The notes under the pieces are model-generated. The model was given only the letters and a program-made list of their open reading frames with translations. It had not been told where the DNA came from and ran no database searches. The position numbers were made by a program, and so were the translations under genes. A DNA stretch of 64,000 nt, taken from assembly GCA_018268935.1 (NCBI GenBank), contig JAFDVS010000027.1, positions 16,751-80,750 of the forward strand, given 5' to 3'. Positions within the stretch are counted from its first letter, which is position 1, and every line of letters starts with the position of its first letter. The DNA is from Acidobacteriota bacterium (GTDB taxonomy: Bacteria > Acidobacteriota > Terriglobia > Bryobacterales > Bryobacteraceae). Shown here in pieces: positions 17,846 through 23,694 of the stretch.

Positions 17846-18231
17846 TTCGGCTTCAGACGTTCCAGAAGACGATGAACTGATGCGTGCGGGATCAACGGAA
17901 TGCGCTTCAGCCGAACGCCGGGCTTCTTCTCTCCGATGTACCGGACATCGGGATCATCCTTCAGCAGGCGCATCAACGTCCGATAGCTGACCGGCAAGAT
18001 GCTCAACACCGTGTTCGCCCGATAATAGGGCGCAATGATCTCAGGCGTGGACGATGCCGACGCTGTGCCGCCAGCCAATGCCTGACCCCGATGCCGGGAC
18101 CGCATCTCCGCACAGCGTTGTTCCAATCGCGCCGCTTTCGATTTCCGATGCTTCAATGGTTCCTTTCTGTCGCGAACGGGAATGCACGCATCGGAAACCG
18201 TGCCCCGTTCCTGTACGACGTTCTTCATCAT
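17842..18231 (-). CDS. Small putative DNA-binding protein (excisionase-like candidate)
   Basis: About 129 residues. A basic N-terminal half (DRKEPLKHRKSKAARLEQR) is followed by a C-terminal segment (VLSILPVSYRTLMRLLKDDPDVRYIGEKKPGVRLKRIP) with the look of an AlpA/MerR-like winged helix, where the helix SYRTLMRLL would read DNA and the basic beta strands form the wing. No firm family match by eye. It ends tail-to-tail with the integrase (4-base overlap). Its start faces rep across a palindrome-rich gap, a position typical of Xis or a repressor. ATG at 18231 or 18228 is likely; an in-frame ATG at 18285 also exists. Confidence 0.6.
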   Translation of the reverse strand: MMKNVVQERGTVSDACIPVRDRKEPLKHRKSKAARLEQRCAEMRSRHRGQALAGGTASASSTPEIIAPYYRANTVLSILPVSYRTLMRLLKDDPDVRYIGEKKPGVRLKRIPLIPHASVHRLLERLKPN

Positions 18232-18319
18232 GGTTCGAACGTACCATCGGTTTCCGCGATGAAAATTTCCCATTGAACAGCCCAACGTAAGTCGTTGATT
18301 CGTGGACGGCGATGGCAGT

Positions 18320-18333
18320 CTCGGTGCACCGAG
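18320..18333. promoter_or_regulatory. Perfect 14-bp palindrome, candidate operator
   Basis: CTCGGTGCACCGAG is a perfect 14-bp palindrome in the gap between the divergent putative DNA-binding gene and rep. A dimeric HTH protein could bind it. No experimental link exists. Confidence 0.45.
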
Positions 18334-18392
18334 TATGCGCCGAATGACGATTCAAGATTTCGTGACTCTGAAGCGACGTGATACTGAATGCA

Positions 18393-18438
18393 GCGGTGAA
18401 TTACCGCAACTCCGTAAATACGCCCCGGCATCGCCGGG
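18393..18438 (+). repeat. Two hairpins just upstream of rep, candidate replication origin
   Basis: GCGGT-gaatt-ACCGC (18393-18407) and CCCGGC-atc-GCCGGG (18424-18438) lie in tandem directly before the Rep start. The second ends 11 bases before the ATG. Double-strand origins of rolling-circle replicons are often such hairpins, within or next to rep. They could instead limit rep translation. Confidence 0.4.
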
Positions 18439-18449
18439 CGGGAAAGGAC

Positions 18450-19460
18450 ATGGCCCACAGAACCGAAATCGAACAACAGAAACTTGACTATGAGTTCTTG
18501 CCCGGCACAGTCGGGATCGACTGGCTTGGAGTATTCATCCCGGCAACCGAAACCTTCACGGCAGCGTTTCGGCACGGTCGCGATCCGCAAAGCTGGACAC
18601 CCCGCATCAAATCAGCAAAAACCTTCCACGTTCTTGATGGGGTATCGTTCGCGCTGGTCACACCACCATTGGAGTACGGTTCCCGACGAAAGCATCGACT
18701 GGAATTTCATCGCGTCGGGTCGTTGAGTGAAGCGAAGATCACGAACACACTGGCGAAGGTCGTCGCGGTCGATCCGCTGGAACTGAGAGTTGCCCGGTTC
18801 GACGCCACCGCCGACGTTACAAGTGGAATCACGATGGGCCATGTGCGCGGCGGCTTGCAGGTCCGGCACAAACAGAAAGCCAAGGAATATGTCGGTAGCG
18901 TCGTCGCCAATCACCGATTCGAAACCATGTACTTTGGTGAAACGAGTAGCGACAGCTTCATCCGTGTTTACGACAAGGCACGACAGTTGGAGTCCGCAAA
19001 GCGTGTGAGTCCAGTACCGCAATGGGTCCGCATGGAACGCGTTGTCCAAGGACGGGCGATTCCCGATGCGTTGAAGACCTTGGGCGGGTTCTTCCGGCAC
19101 GGCGCGAACTTCGAACCATTCCACCAAATCGAATTCGTCGGGATGCCCGATGAAGTCGATCCTAGTCTGATTCTGAATTGGCGACCATCAACACCCAACG
19201 AAAGGCGGAACGCGCTGTACAGCCTGACGCTGGTACGAATCGTTGGTCGGACACGGGCCGGGCGGATTCTCCGCGAAGAAGGGCGGAACAAGAAGGATGC
19301 TCTTGCCTTGCTGGATCGCGCCGTGCGGGATTTGGCGATCCCGGTTCCGACAGCGCCAGAACTGAACCAACTCTACCAAGCCGCCTTCCGCCACCAAATG
19401 GCCGGGCATGATAATAACGGCGCAAGTCGCAGCAAATTGCCGCATCCCCAAGCGGCCTGA
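18450..19460 (+). CDS. Replication initiation protein, Rep_trans (rolling-circle) type
   Basis: About 336 residues. It starts with VGIDWLGVFIP and has a central ELRVARFDATADV, then MYFGETSSDSFIRVYDKARQLE and WVRMERVVQGR. This order (FGE..S..FIRVYDKA.E, then WVR.E) is the signature of the replication initiation factor/Rep_trans family found in pT181-like plasmids, some filamentous phages and integrative elements, which nick one strand to start rolling-circle replication. The nicking tyrosine cannot be assigned with certainty; the Tyr in RVYDK is one candidate. ATG at 18450 is chosen for the fit to the domain start; a GTG at 18378 would add 24 residues and cover both hairpins. Confidence 0.75.
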   Translation: MAHRTEIEQQKLDYEFLPGTVGIDWLGVFIPATETFTAAFRHGRDPQSWTPRIKSAKTFHVLDGVSFALVTPPLEYGSRRKHRLEFHRVGSLSEAKITNTLAKVVAVDPLELRVARFDATADVTSGITMGHVRGGLQVRHKQKAKEYVGSVVANHRFETMYFGETSSDSFIRVYDKARQLESAKRVSPVPQWVRMERVVQGRAIPDALKTLGGFFRHGANFEPFHQIEFVGMPDEVDPSLILNWRPSTPNERRNALYSLTLVRIVGRTRAGRILREEGRNKKDALALLDRAVRDLAIPVPTAPELNQLYQAAFRHQMAGHDNNGASRSKLPHPQAA

Positions 19461-19474
19461 AGTGAGCGCGACCC

Positions 19475-19885
19475 TTAATGGCGTTCCTTGTTGGCTGTCG
19501 AAATCCATTCGAAGGCGCGGAGCAACGGGAAGACGGATTGGTCAAGGTTGTCCATCACGACATCTATGTCACCCGTTCGTTCGATGATGAGTTTGTCGAA
19601 GTCAGGTGTCCCCTTCAGGCGCAACTTTTCTTCCATCTCCTTCGCCATCCAATGAACGCGAAGGACATCCGCATACGCGATGCGGCATTCCCAATTCCCA
19701 ACATCATGGGAAGCGAAGCCTTCTTTGTCAAACGTCCAATACTTCCCGGTCCGCGTGCTGATCGAAACGGATGCGGGAACTACGGGATGCCCGCCACTCC
19801 ACAAATCGGGAACAGGTCGAAACTTCAGGTAGCCGCGCCGATCCCATTTTCTGAGTTGGGTGGCGATCATCTCAAGCGGCGTCAC
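19475..19885 (-). CDS. Hypothetical island protein, about 136 aa
   Basis: No family recognised. The product begins with a basic helix (VTPLEMIATQLRKWDRRGYLKFRP), continues with a region rich in aromatic residues and glycine (PDLWSGGHPVVPASVSISTRTGKYWTF) and ends in amphipathic helices. There is no signal peptide or membrane helix. GTG at 19885 or ATG at 19870 is the likely start. It is convergent with rep and divergent from the next gene. It may be element cargo. Confidence 0.5.
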   Translation of the reverse strand: MTPLEMIATQLRKWDRRGYLKFRPVPDLWSGGHPVVPASVSISTRTGKYWTFDKEGFASHDVGNWECRIAYADVLRVHWMAKEMEEKLRLKGTPDFDKLIIERTGDIDVVMDNLDQSVFPLLRAFEWISTANKERH

Positions 19886-19926
19886 AGCACGATTGTGCCA
19901 CGACGCGGCGCTAGAATTGGGGAAGC

Positions 19927-20319
19927 ATGGACATTGTGGGAGACAACTTCGTGGTGGTGCGCGGGCCTGATCCCGTGTCTCTGTTGCGAACCGAATTCTC
20001 CGAATTCTTTGCAGGTGTTGGTTTCCATATCGATGACGATGAACCGTACTTGGCATATGAGACGTTCGCGAACCACCTACACCAGCGCCGGACAGATCAG
20101 GCTTTATGGGCGCGTGCCGTTGCGTTCTTCAATGGCATCGCGCTTAACCACCCGCTACTTCATGAATTGTTGAGCGTTGCTGTGTTTGAGCCGCTGTTCG
20201 AAGACAACGATGTAGTTATGTTTTTGAAAGCCAACTTGAATCCGACCGCCCGAATGCTTGTCGAAGAGATTGAGCGGCATCGTCAACGGCATCGTGGAGT
20301 GTCGAATGTATCCGATTGA
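19927..20319 (+). CDS. Hypothetical island protein, 130 aa
   Basis: Acidic, mostly helical protein with no membrane segment. The middle (LWARAVAFFNGIALNHPLLHELLSVAVFEPLF) resembles the small helical DUF7674-type family by eye, which has no known function. TAGAAT at 19912-19917 is a good -10 element only nine bases before the ATG, so the transcript may be nearly leaderless. Its stop overlaps the next gene's start by 14 bases, so the two are probably co-translated. Confidence 0.6.
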   Translation: MDIVGDNFVVVRGPDPVSLLRTEFSEFFAGVGFHIDDDEPYLAYETFANHLHQRRTDQALWARAVAFFNGIALNHPLLHELLSVAVFEPLFEDNDVVMFLKANLNPTARMLVEEIERHRQRHRGVSNVSD

Positions 20320-20794
20320 CGAAAAGGACCGGCTGGTGGAGCTACAGAACGTGCCGAAGCCGGAACCGGGTGCACCGTGCCCGATGCTGTTAGCCGAAGA
20401 GAATCGGCTGGTGGTGTCATATTGGTTGCCGGAAGTTCCGCCATACGATACTGGCCCGACGGCACCGTTCGCATTCGTGCGATTCCACGGGCCATACTTT
20501 CACTTGTTCGGATCACCTAACGATGAAGCGCTGGACAGCCATCCGTTAGCGAAGTGTGGGCTTGCACCGTACAGCGTCTACGAAGTGAAATCGTCGTCGC
20601 TGATTCGGCGGTTGGAAGCCATGAACGCGGTACACCCATACCACCGGCCCGCCGTGTTCGACTCCTTCCATCACTATGTCTTCACGTTCCACGACTCCAC
20701 GTTCGAATGTGTGGCGCACGGGCTTGAATCATTCGTGGAGCATATTCATTCTGACCAACAGCTTCAACGGATGTCAGTATTGCTGACGGGCTGA
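20306..20794 (+). CDS. Conserved protein of unknown function, 162 aa
   Basis: ATG at 20306 has GGAG six bases upstream and lies inside the end of the preceding gene. The body PFAFVRFHGPYFHLFGSPNDEALDSHPL, then YSVYEVKSSSLIRRLEAMNAVHPYH and HHYVFTFHDSTFECVA, matches a widespread but uncharacterised family I have seen in bacteria and eukaryotes (pattern FG.PNDEA...HPL...G...Y...V..SS.I..LE.MN.VH). Conserved His, Asp and Glu residues could form an active or metal site, but none is established. It probably works with the 130-residue protein. Confidence 0.65.
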   Translation: MYPIDEKDRLVELQNVPKPEPGAPCPMLLAEENRLVVSYWLPEVPPYDTGPTAPFAFVRFHGPYFHLFGSPNDEALDSHPLAKCGLAPYSVYEVKSSSLIRRLEAMNAVHPYHRPAVFDSFHHYVFTFHDSTFECVAHGLESFVEHIHSDQQLQRMSVLLTG

Positions 20795-20911
20795 CCCATC
20801 GAACGGTCCGGAAACCGACCGTTTCCCGAACGGCAATTCTGAGCCGCGAAGCCAGCCGATTTTGCAACAGTTCCCGGCGGTTACCGGCGGATGCCTTTTC
20901 CGAACACCGGC

Positions 20912-21505
20912 CTAAGCCGCTGATTCGGTCATTCGGCGGTAAGCGTCAGTAACGGTGGACAGCGGCACGCCTAGTTTCTCCGCAATCCCGCGCCACGATA
21001 CGCCTTGTTCGCGGAGTTTGATGATCTGATCGCGTCGGAACACACGCATCGGACGGCCCACAACTTTGCCTTTCGCTTTCGCCGCCCGAACCCCAAGTAG
21101 GGTTCGCTCCTTGATGATGTCCTTTTCAAATTCAGCGACCGCCGCCAGTATTTGCAGAAGCAACCGGCTGGCCGGATTCGATTGATCCGTGTCCAGCGAT
21201 TGAGACGTTGCGATGAATCGGACGCCATGCGCCGCCAGTGCCCCGATTTGTTGGTTCAAGTGGAGAACCGAGCGCCCAAATCTATCTATCTTCCACACCA
21301 CGACGCAATCGAACTTGCGACGGGCGGCATCGGCCATCAGCCGATCAAGCGCCGGGCGCGATGCCTTGCCACCGCTGAAGCCGTGATCGACGTACTCTTT
21401 GGCATTCGTCCATCCCCGGTGCGCCACGTAGTCGCGGAGTTCGGCAAGTTGGTGTTCGCAATTTTGATCGGTGGTGCTCACGCGGCAATAAATCGCTGTT
21501 CTCAC
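20912..21505 (-). CDS. Serine recombinase (resolvase/invertase family)
   Basis: A 197-residue small serine recombinase. The nucleophile is S10 in YCRVST, followed by the FVDHGFSGGKASRPALD-like segment with its active-site Arg, and WKIDRFGRS. The long E-helix (FEKDIIKERTLLGVRAAKAKGK) and a C-terminal Hin-type HTH (IIKLREQGVSWRGIAEKLGVPLSTVTDAYRR) complete it. In related elements such enzymes resolve multimers or invert DNA. The target here is not identified. Confidence 0.92.
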   Translation of the reverse strand: MRTAIYCRVSTTDQNCEHQLAELRDYVAHRGWTNAKEYVDHGFSGGKASRPALDRLMADAARRKFDCVVVWKIDRFGRSVLHLNQQIGALAAHGVRFIATSQSLDTDQSNPASRLLLQILAAVAEFEKDIIKERTLLGVRAAKAKGKVVGRPMRVFRRDQIIKLREQGVSWRGIAEKLGVPLSTVTDAYRRMTESAA

Positions 21506-21593
21506 ATCACTACTGTACGGAAACCATGTTCGGAAAACAATAGAACGAAAGCCCTAACCGCTCTCACCAGCGGGAAATGCTAGGCTCAGGTCG

Positions 21594-21725
21594 ATGTGCA
21601 AGCATTGCGGCCACCTGATCGGCTACCACTGGCCGGAAGATGAAAAGTGCACGGTCAAGGATTGCAATTGTCCCGGCTTCGAACCTGTCGAAGAAGAGTT
21701 CAAGCCGATTCCGTTACCGAAGTGA
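21594..21725 (+). CDS. 43-residue Cys-rich zinc-ribbon-like microprotein
   Basis: The short frame reads MCKHCGHLIGYHW..., with CKHC at the start and CTVKDCNC in the middle. That gives five cysteines plus His4, His7 and His12, enough for a small zinc-binding site. An acidic tail, PVEEEFKPIPLPK, follows. A TAGGCT hexamer (21581-21586) sits seven bases upstream and could be a -10 element. It is the last gene before the right att site. Coding status rests on composition and motif only; a regulator or recombination-directionality factor is conceivable. Confidence 0.5.
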   Translation: MCKHCGHLIGYHWPEDEKCTVKDCNCPGFEPVEEEFKPIPLPK

Positions 21726-21728
21726 CGT

Positions 21729-21746
21729 TGTGTCCAAATTGTGTCC
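21729..21746 (+). repeat. Candidate integrase arm-type sites near the right end
   Basis: TGTGTCCAAA at 21729-21738 recurs at 16672-16681 by the left end in the same orientation. A shortened TGTGTCC follows at 21740-21746. Short repeats shared by both ends and lying near the core fit arm-type integrase binding sites. Confidence 0.45.
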
Positions 21747-21840
21747 AGCGAACCGCGATTGTGCCCGAACTTGCCACCGGTGCCGAATCTGTCGGAACCG
21801 GGAATGAACAACTTGAATGTTGTCAATACCCGTCGAAGCC

Positions 21841-21861
21841 CGAATCCCTCTCTCTCCGCCA
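21841..21861 (+). repeat. attR core, duplicate of the tRNA-Ser 3' end
   Basis: Identical over 21 bases to 16592-16612. It ends one base before the stop codon of the antitoxin gene on the minus strand (21863-21865). Confidence 0.88.
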
Positions 21862-21862
21862 C

Positions 21863-22153
21863 CTAGCCCTTCCGGTTTTTCTTGCTGGAAAGGTGAGCCC
21901 ACGCAGCATCATCATCCACGTCAGGCAGATCTTCCATCCCCGTTCGCTCGCCGGAACCGGCCTTGTCAAACAACTGCCAAAACCTCCGGCTGTTGGAGAG
22001 CACCAGAGTCTCGATATCAGTGTCGTCGTCAATAGGGATCAGCAGCGCCCGTCCCTTGCCGTTCTTGGTGACTACCACCGGGCCGGTCTTTTCCAGGCTT
22101 TCAATCACCTCGCTGAAGTTGTTTCTCACTTCCCGCAAGCTCTCGATCTTCAT
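21863..22153 (-). CDS. Phd/YefM-type antitoxin
   Basis: A 96-residue antitoxin. It has SLREVRNNFSEVIESLEKTGPVVVTKNGKGRALLIPIDD, the Phd/YefM DNA-binding fold, then an extended acidic C-terminus (MEDLPDVDDDAAW) of the kind that wraps the toxin. The start overlaps the toxin stop as ATGA. Unlike most Phd pairs, the antitoxin comes second. It should neutralise the toxin and repress the operon. Confidence 0.85.
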   Translation of the reverse strand: MKIESLREVRNNFSEVIESLEKTGPVVVTKNGKGRALLIPIDDDTDIETLVLSNSRRFWQLFDKAGSGERTGMEDLPDVDDDAAWAHLSSKKNRKG

Positions 22154-22467
22154 AGCTCGAACTCCTCACCGTTGATGATTAATTTGTTGCCTCGCTTCTG
22201 GCCGATCAACTGCACAACGGCCGTCTGAGGGTTCTCCCGGACGGCGTAGAATACCCGCCAATCCTGCAGTCGAAGTTCCCGTTCCGCATGAACCGATGGC
22301 CGCCTTAAGGGAAACTTGTTGCGAGTAACTTCAGTCGGATCGTTGTTGCACAAATGCGTTTTGATGCTGCCTAACACGAACCGACGCTCCGTCTTGTCCA
22401 TATCGGCCAAGGCTTCCAGCGCTGCCCCTGAGAACTCGACCTTCCAGCCCAAATCCGAGCGTAGCAC
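22150..22467 (-). CDS. RelE/ParE-superfamily toxin
   Basis: About 106 residues from the GTG at 22467. The pattern WKVEFSGAALEALADMDKTERRFVLGSIKTHL, then RPSVHAERELRLQDWRVFYAVREN and VVQLIGQKRGNKLIINGEEFEL, is the RelE-like fold with the central RLQDWRVFY strand. Such toxins cleave ribosome-bound mRNA or block gyrase; which applies here is not evident. It is first in a toxin-antitoxin operon. The frame stays open to 22566, but that extra part falls in sequence also found near 23.2 kb and is unlikely to be coding. Confidence 0.8.
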   Translation of the reverse strand: MLRSDLGWKVEFSGAALEALADMDKTERRFVLGSIKTHLCNNDPTEVTRNKFPLRRPSVHAERELRLQDWRVFYAVRENPQTAVVQLIGQKRGNKLIINGEEFEL

Positions 22468-22587
22468 AATCGGACTACGACATGGAATGGCGCGATAGGC
22501 AAAGGTGCCGTGGGAACAATGGGATTCATGGCAACCATTGCATTGTGGGAGCTGCAACTTACACATTCCACAAGAGCCTCAAGCATC

Positions 22588-22603
22588 CGAATCCCTCTCT
22601 CTC
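22588..22603 (+). repeat. Third, partial att core (16 of 21 bp)
   Basis: Sixteen bases are identical to the start of the att core at 16592 and 21841; the match stops before the CCGCCA end. It bounds a segment of about 740 bp holding only the toxin-antitoxin pair, so it may be the outer att scar of an older insertion. Confidence 0.65.
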
Positions 22604-22616
22604 ATGTTCGCGGCTC

Positions 22617-22844
22617 TCACCGGTAGACATCAGAGCGGTGGCGTACTCGAATGATCGTAAGCTCATCTGGCGAAATGGTGAAGATCACCCGGTAGTCTGC
22701 AACTTGCAACCGAAAGTAGCCCTGCCAACGCCCGCGAGGGCCTTAACGTCCCCAGTTCCCAAATCCCCATATTCGGTCAGAGCGTGAAGGATTCGCACGG
22801 CGGTTTCTCGGTCAATCGCACGCAACTCCGCTCGTGAACTTCAT
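22617..22844 (-). pseudogene. Decayed RelE-type toxin gene
   Basis: Reading the minus strand in pieces restores a RelE toxin: ELRAIDRETAVRILHALTEYGDLGTGDVKALAG in one frame, then WQGYFRLQVADYRVIFTISPDELTIIRVRHRSDVYR in another, ending at the stop 22617-22619. The frames break near 22720, and again just after the ATG at 22842-22844, whose own frame stops after ten codons. At least two indels, so not functional as read. The start overlaps the preceding antitoxin stop. Confidence 0.7.
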
Positions 22845-23032
22845 CGCAGCCCGAATTCCCGCAGGATCTCCTCGTGCGGAATTCGCCGATCCCCTTGTTT
22901 GCGCTCCCGTGCCTGCGCGATCGCTCTCGCGTCCGCCTCCGTAACCGGCTCACCATCCAGAGCGGCAGAGAGAGTCGCCCGGTACGCCGGACTCGTCGCC
23001 AAGTACTCAAGAAAACGCTTTGCGGCGGCCAA
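22841..23032 (-). pseudogene. Antitoxin remnant paired with the decayed RelE toxin
   Basis: Encodes AAAKRFLEYLATSPAYRATLSAALDGEP, then ARERKQGDRRIPHEEILREFGLR, the pattern of small antitoxins that precede RelE toxins. The family N-terminus (LHDLVNRIPEEELAAAKRFLEYL) is visible upstream to about 23080 but has no ATG or GTG before an in-frame stop. Only a TTG at 23032 could start it. Probably truncated at the 5' end. Confidence 0.6.
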
Positions 23033-23287
23033 TTCCTCTTCCGGAATCCGGTTTACCAGATCATGGAGTGCGTTCGCGGATCATTACTGGGTCTGCTCCT
23101 CAGCGTACCGCATTGCGCTCTTTCAAAATCTGCGGGAACCCCGTCTGATTCACAGCCAAGTTGGCCGGAAAGCGCGAGGGTTCTTCGGACATGACGAAGG
23201 CCAGCGTGCAATAGAGTGCAATGGGCCGCGGGAATCGTGGCGTTGTTGGCATCCGTGGCAATGTGGAGTCGGCAACTTACACATCAG

Positions 23288-23480
23288 CCTTCTCAAATAA
23301 CTGCCAAAAACCGCCGGCTGTTGGGAGAGCATCAGAGTCTCGATATCTGTGTCCTCGTAAACAGGGATCAGCAGCGCCCGTCCCTTGCCGTTCTTGGTGA
23401 CGAGCACCGGTCCAGTCTTCTCGAGGCCTTCAATTACCTCGCTGAAGTTGTTTCGCACTTTCTGCAGGACCACGGCTGGA
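23288..23480 (-). pseudogene. Second, truncated copy of the Phd-type antitoxin
   Basis: Closely matches the antitoxin at 21863-22153 at DNA level over about 190 bases (EVRNNFSEVIE.LEKTGPV.VTKNGKGRALLIP). A one-base insertion in the GTTGGGAGAG stretch near 23321 shifts the end, the C-terminal toxin-binding tail is gone and the N-terminal MKIESLR is replaced. No toxin partner remains. Confidence 0.7.
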
Positions 23481-23504
23481 ATTCACGGCATCTCGTTACC
23501 TGCC

Positions 23505-23640
23505 ATGACCAGCAAGGTCACACTCGACAAAGCCGGTCGCGTCGTAATCCCCAAAGCGCTTCGCAATGAGTGGCGCCTCTCTCCCTGCGATGCTCTTCAA
23601 CGAACAATCGGGGATCACATTCCATTGCGTCCGGTTCGCA
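23505..23640 (+). pseudogene. Remnant of an AbrB/SpoVT-type antitoxin
   Basis: ATG at 23505 opens with TSKVTLDKAGRVVIPKALRNEWRLSP, the classic swapped-hairpin AbrB domain of VapB/MazE antitoxins. It reaches HIPLRPVR, then loses resemblance and reads on without a stop into the phosphatase gene. No PIN toxin follows, so it looks like a fragment. Confidence 0.6.
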
Positions 23641-23694
23641 CCCTGATCATGAGGGCTGAGTTGTACTGCCACAGTCGCGGGCTATCATTGGAGG

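Larger units (their letters stand above)
16592..21861. mobile_element. Compact integrative element in tRNA-Ser with rolling-circle-type Rep
   Basis: The element is bounded by a perfect 21-bp direct repeat of the tRNA-Ser 3' end (16592-16612 and 21841-21861). It is about 5.2 kb long. It holds a tyrosine integrase next to the tRNA, a small putative DNA-binding protein, a Rep_trans-like replication initiator, two plus-strand and one minus-strand genes of unknown role, a serine recombinase and a 43-residue Cys-rich protein. There are no capsid, portal, relaxase-helicase or conjugation genes, so it looks like an integrative mobilisable element or satellite dependent on a helper. Base composition is visibly less GC-rich than the flanks. 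Confidence 0.85.

Noticed and set aside
20808..20827. GGAAAC-cgacc-GTTTCC hairpin between convergent island genes as a terminator
   Set aside because: Only 6 bp with no T tract on either side; too weak to call.
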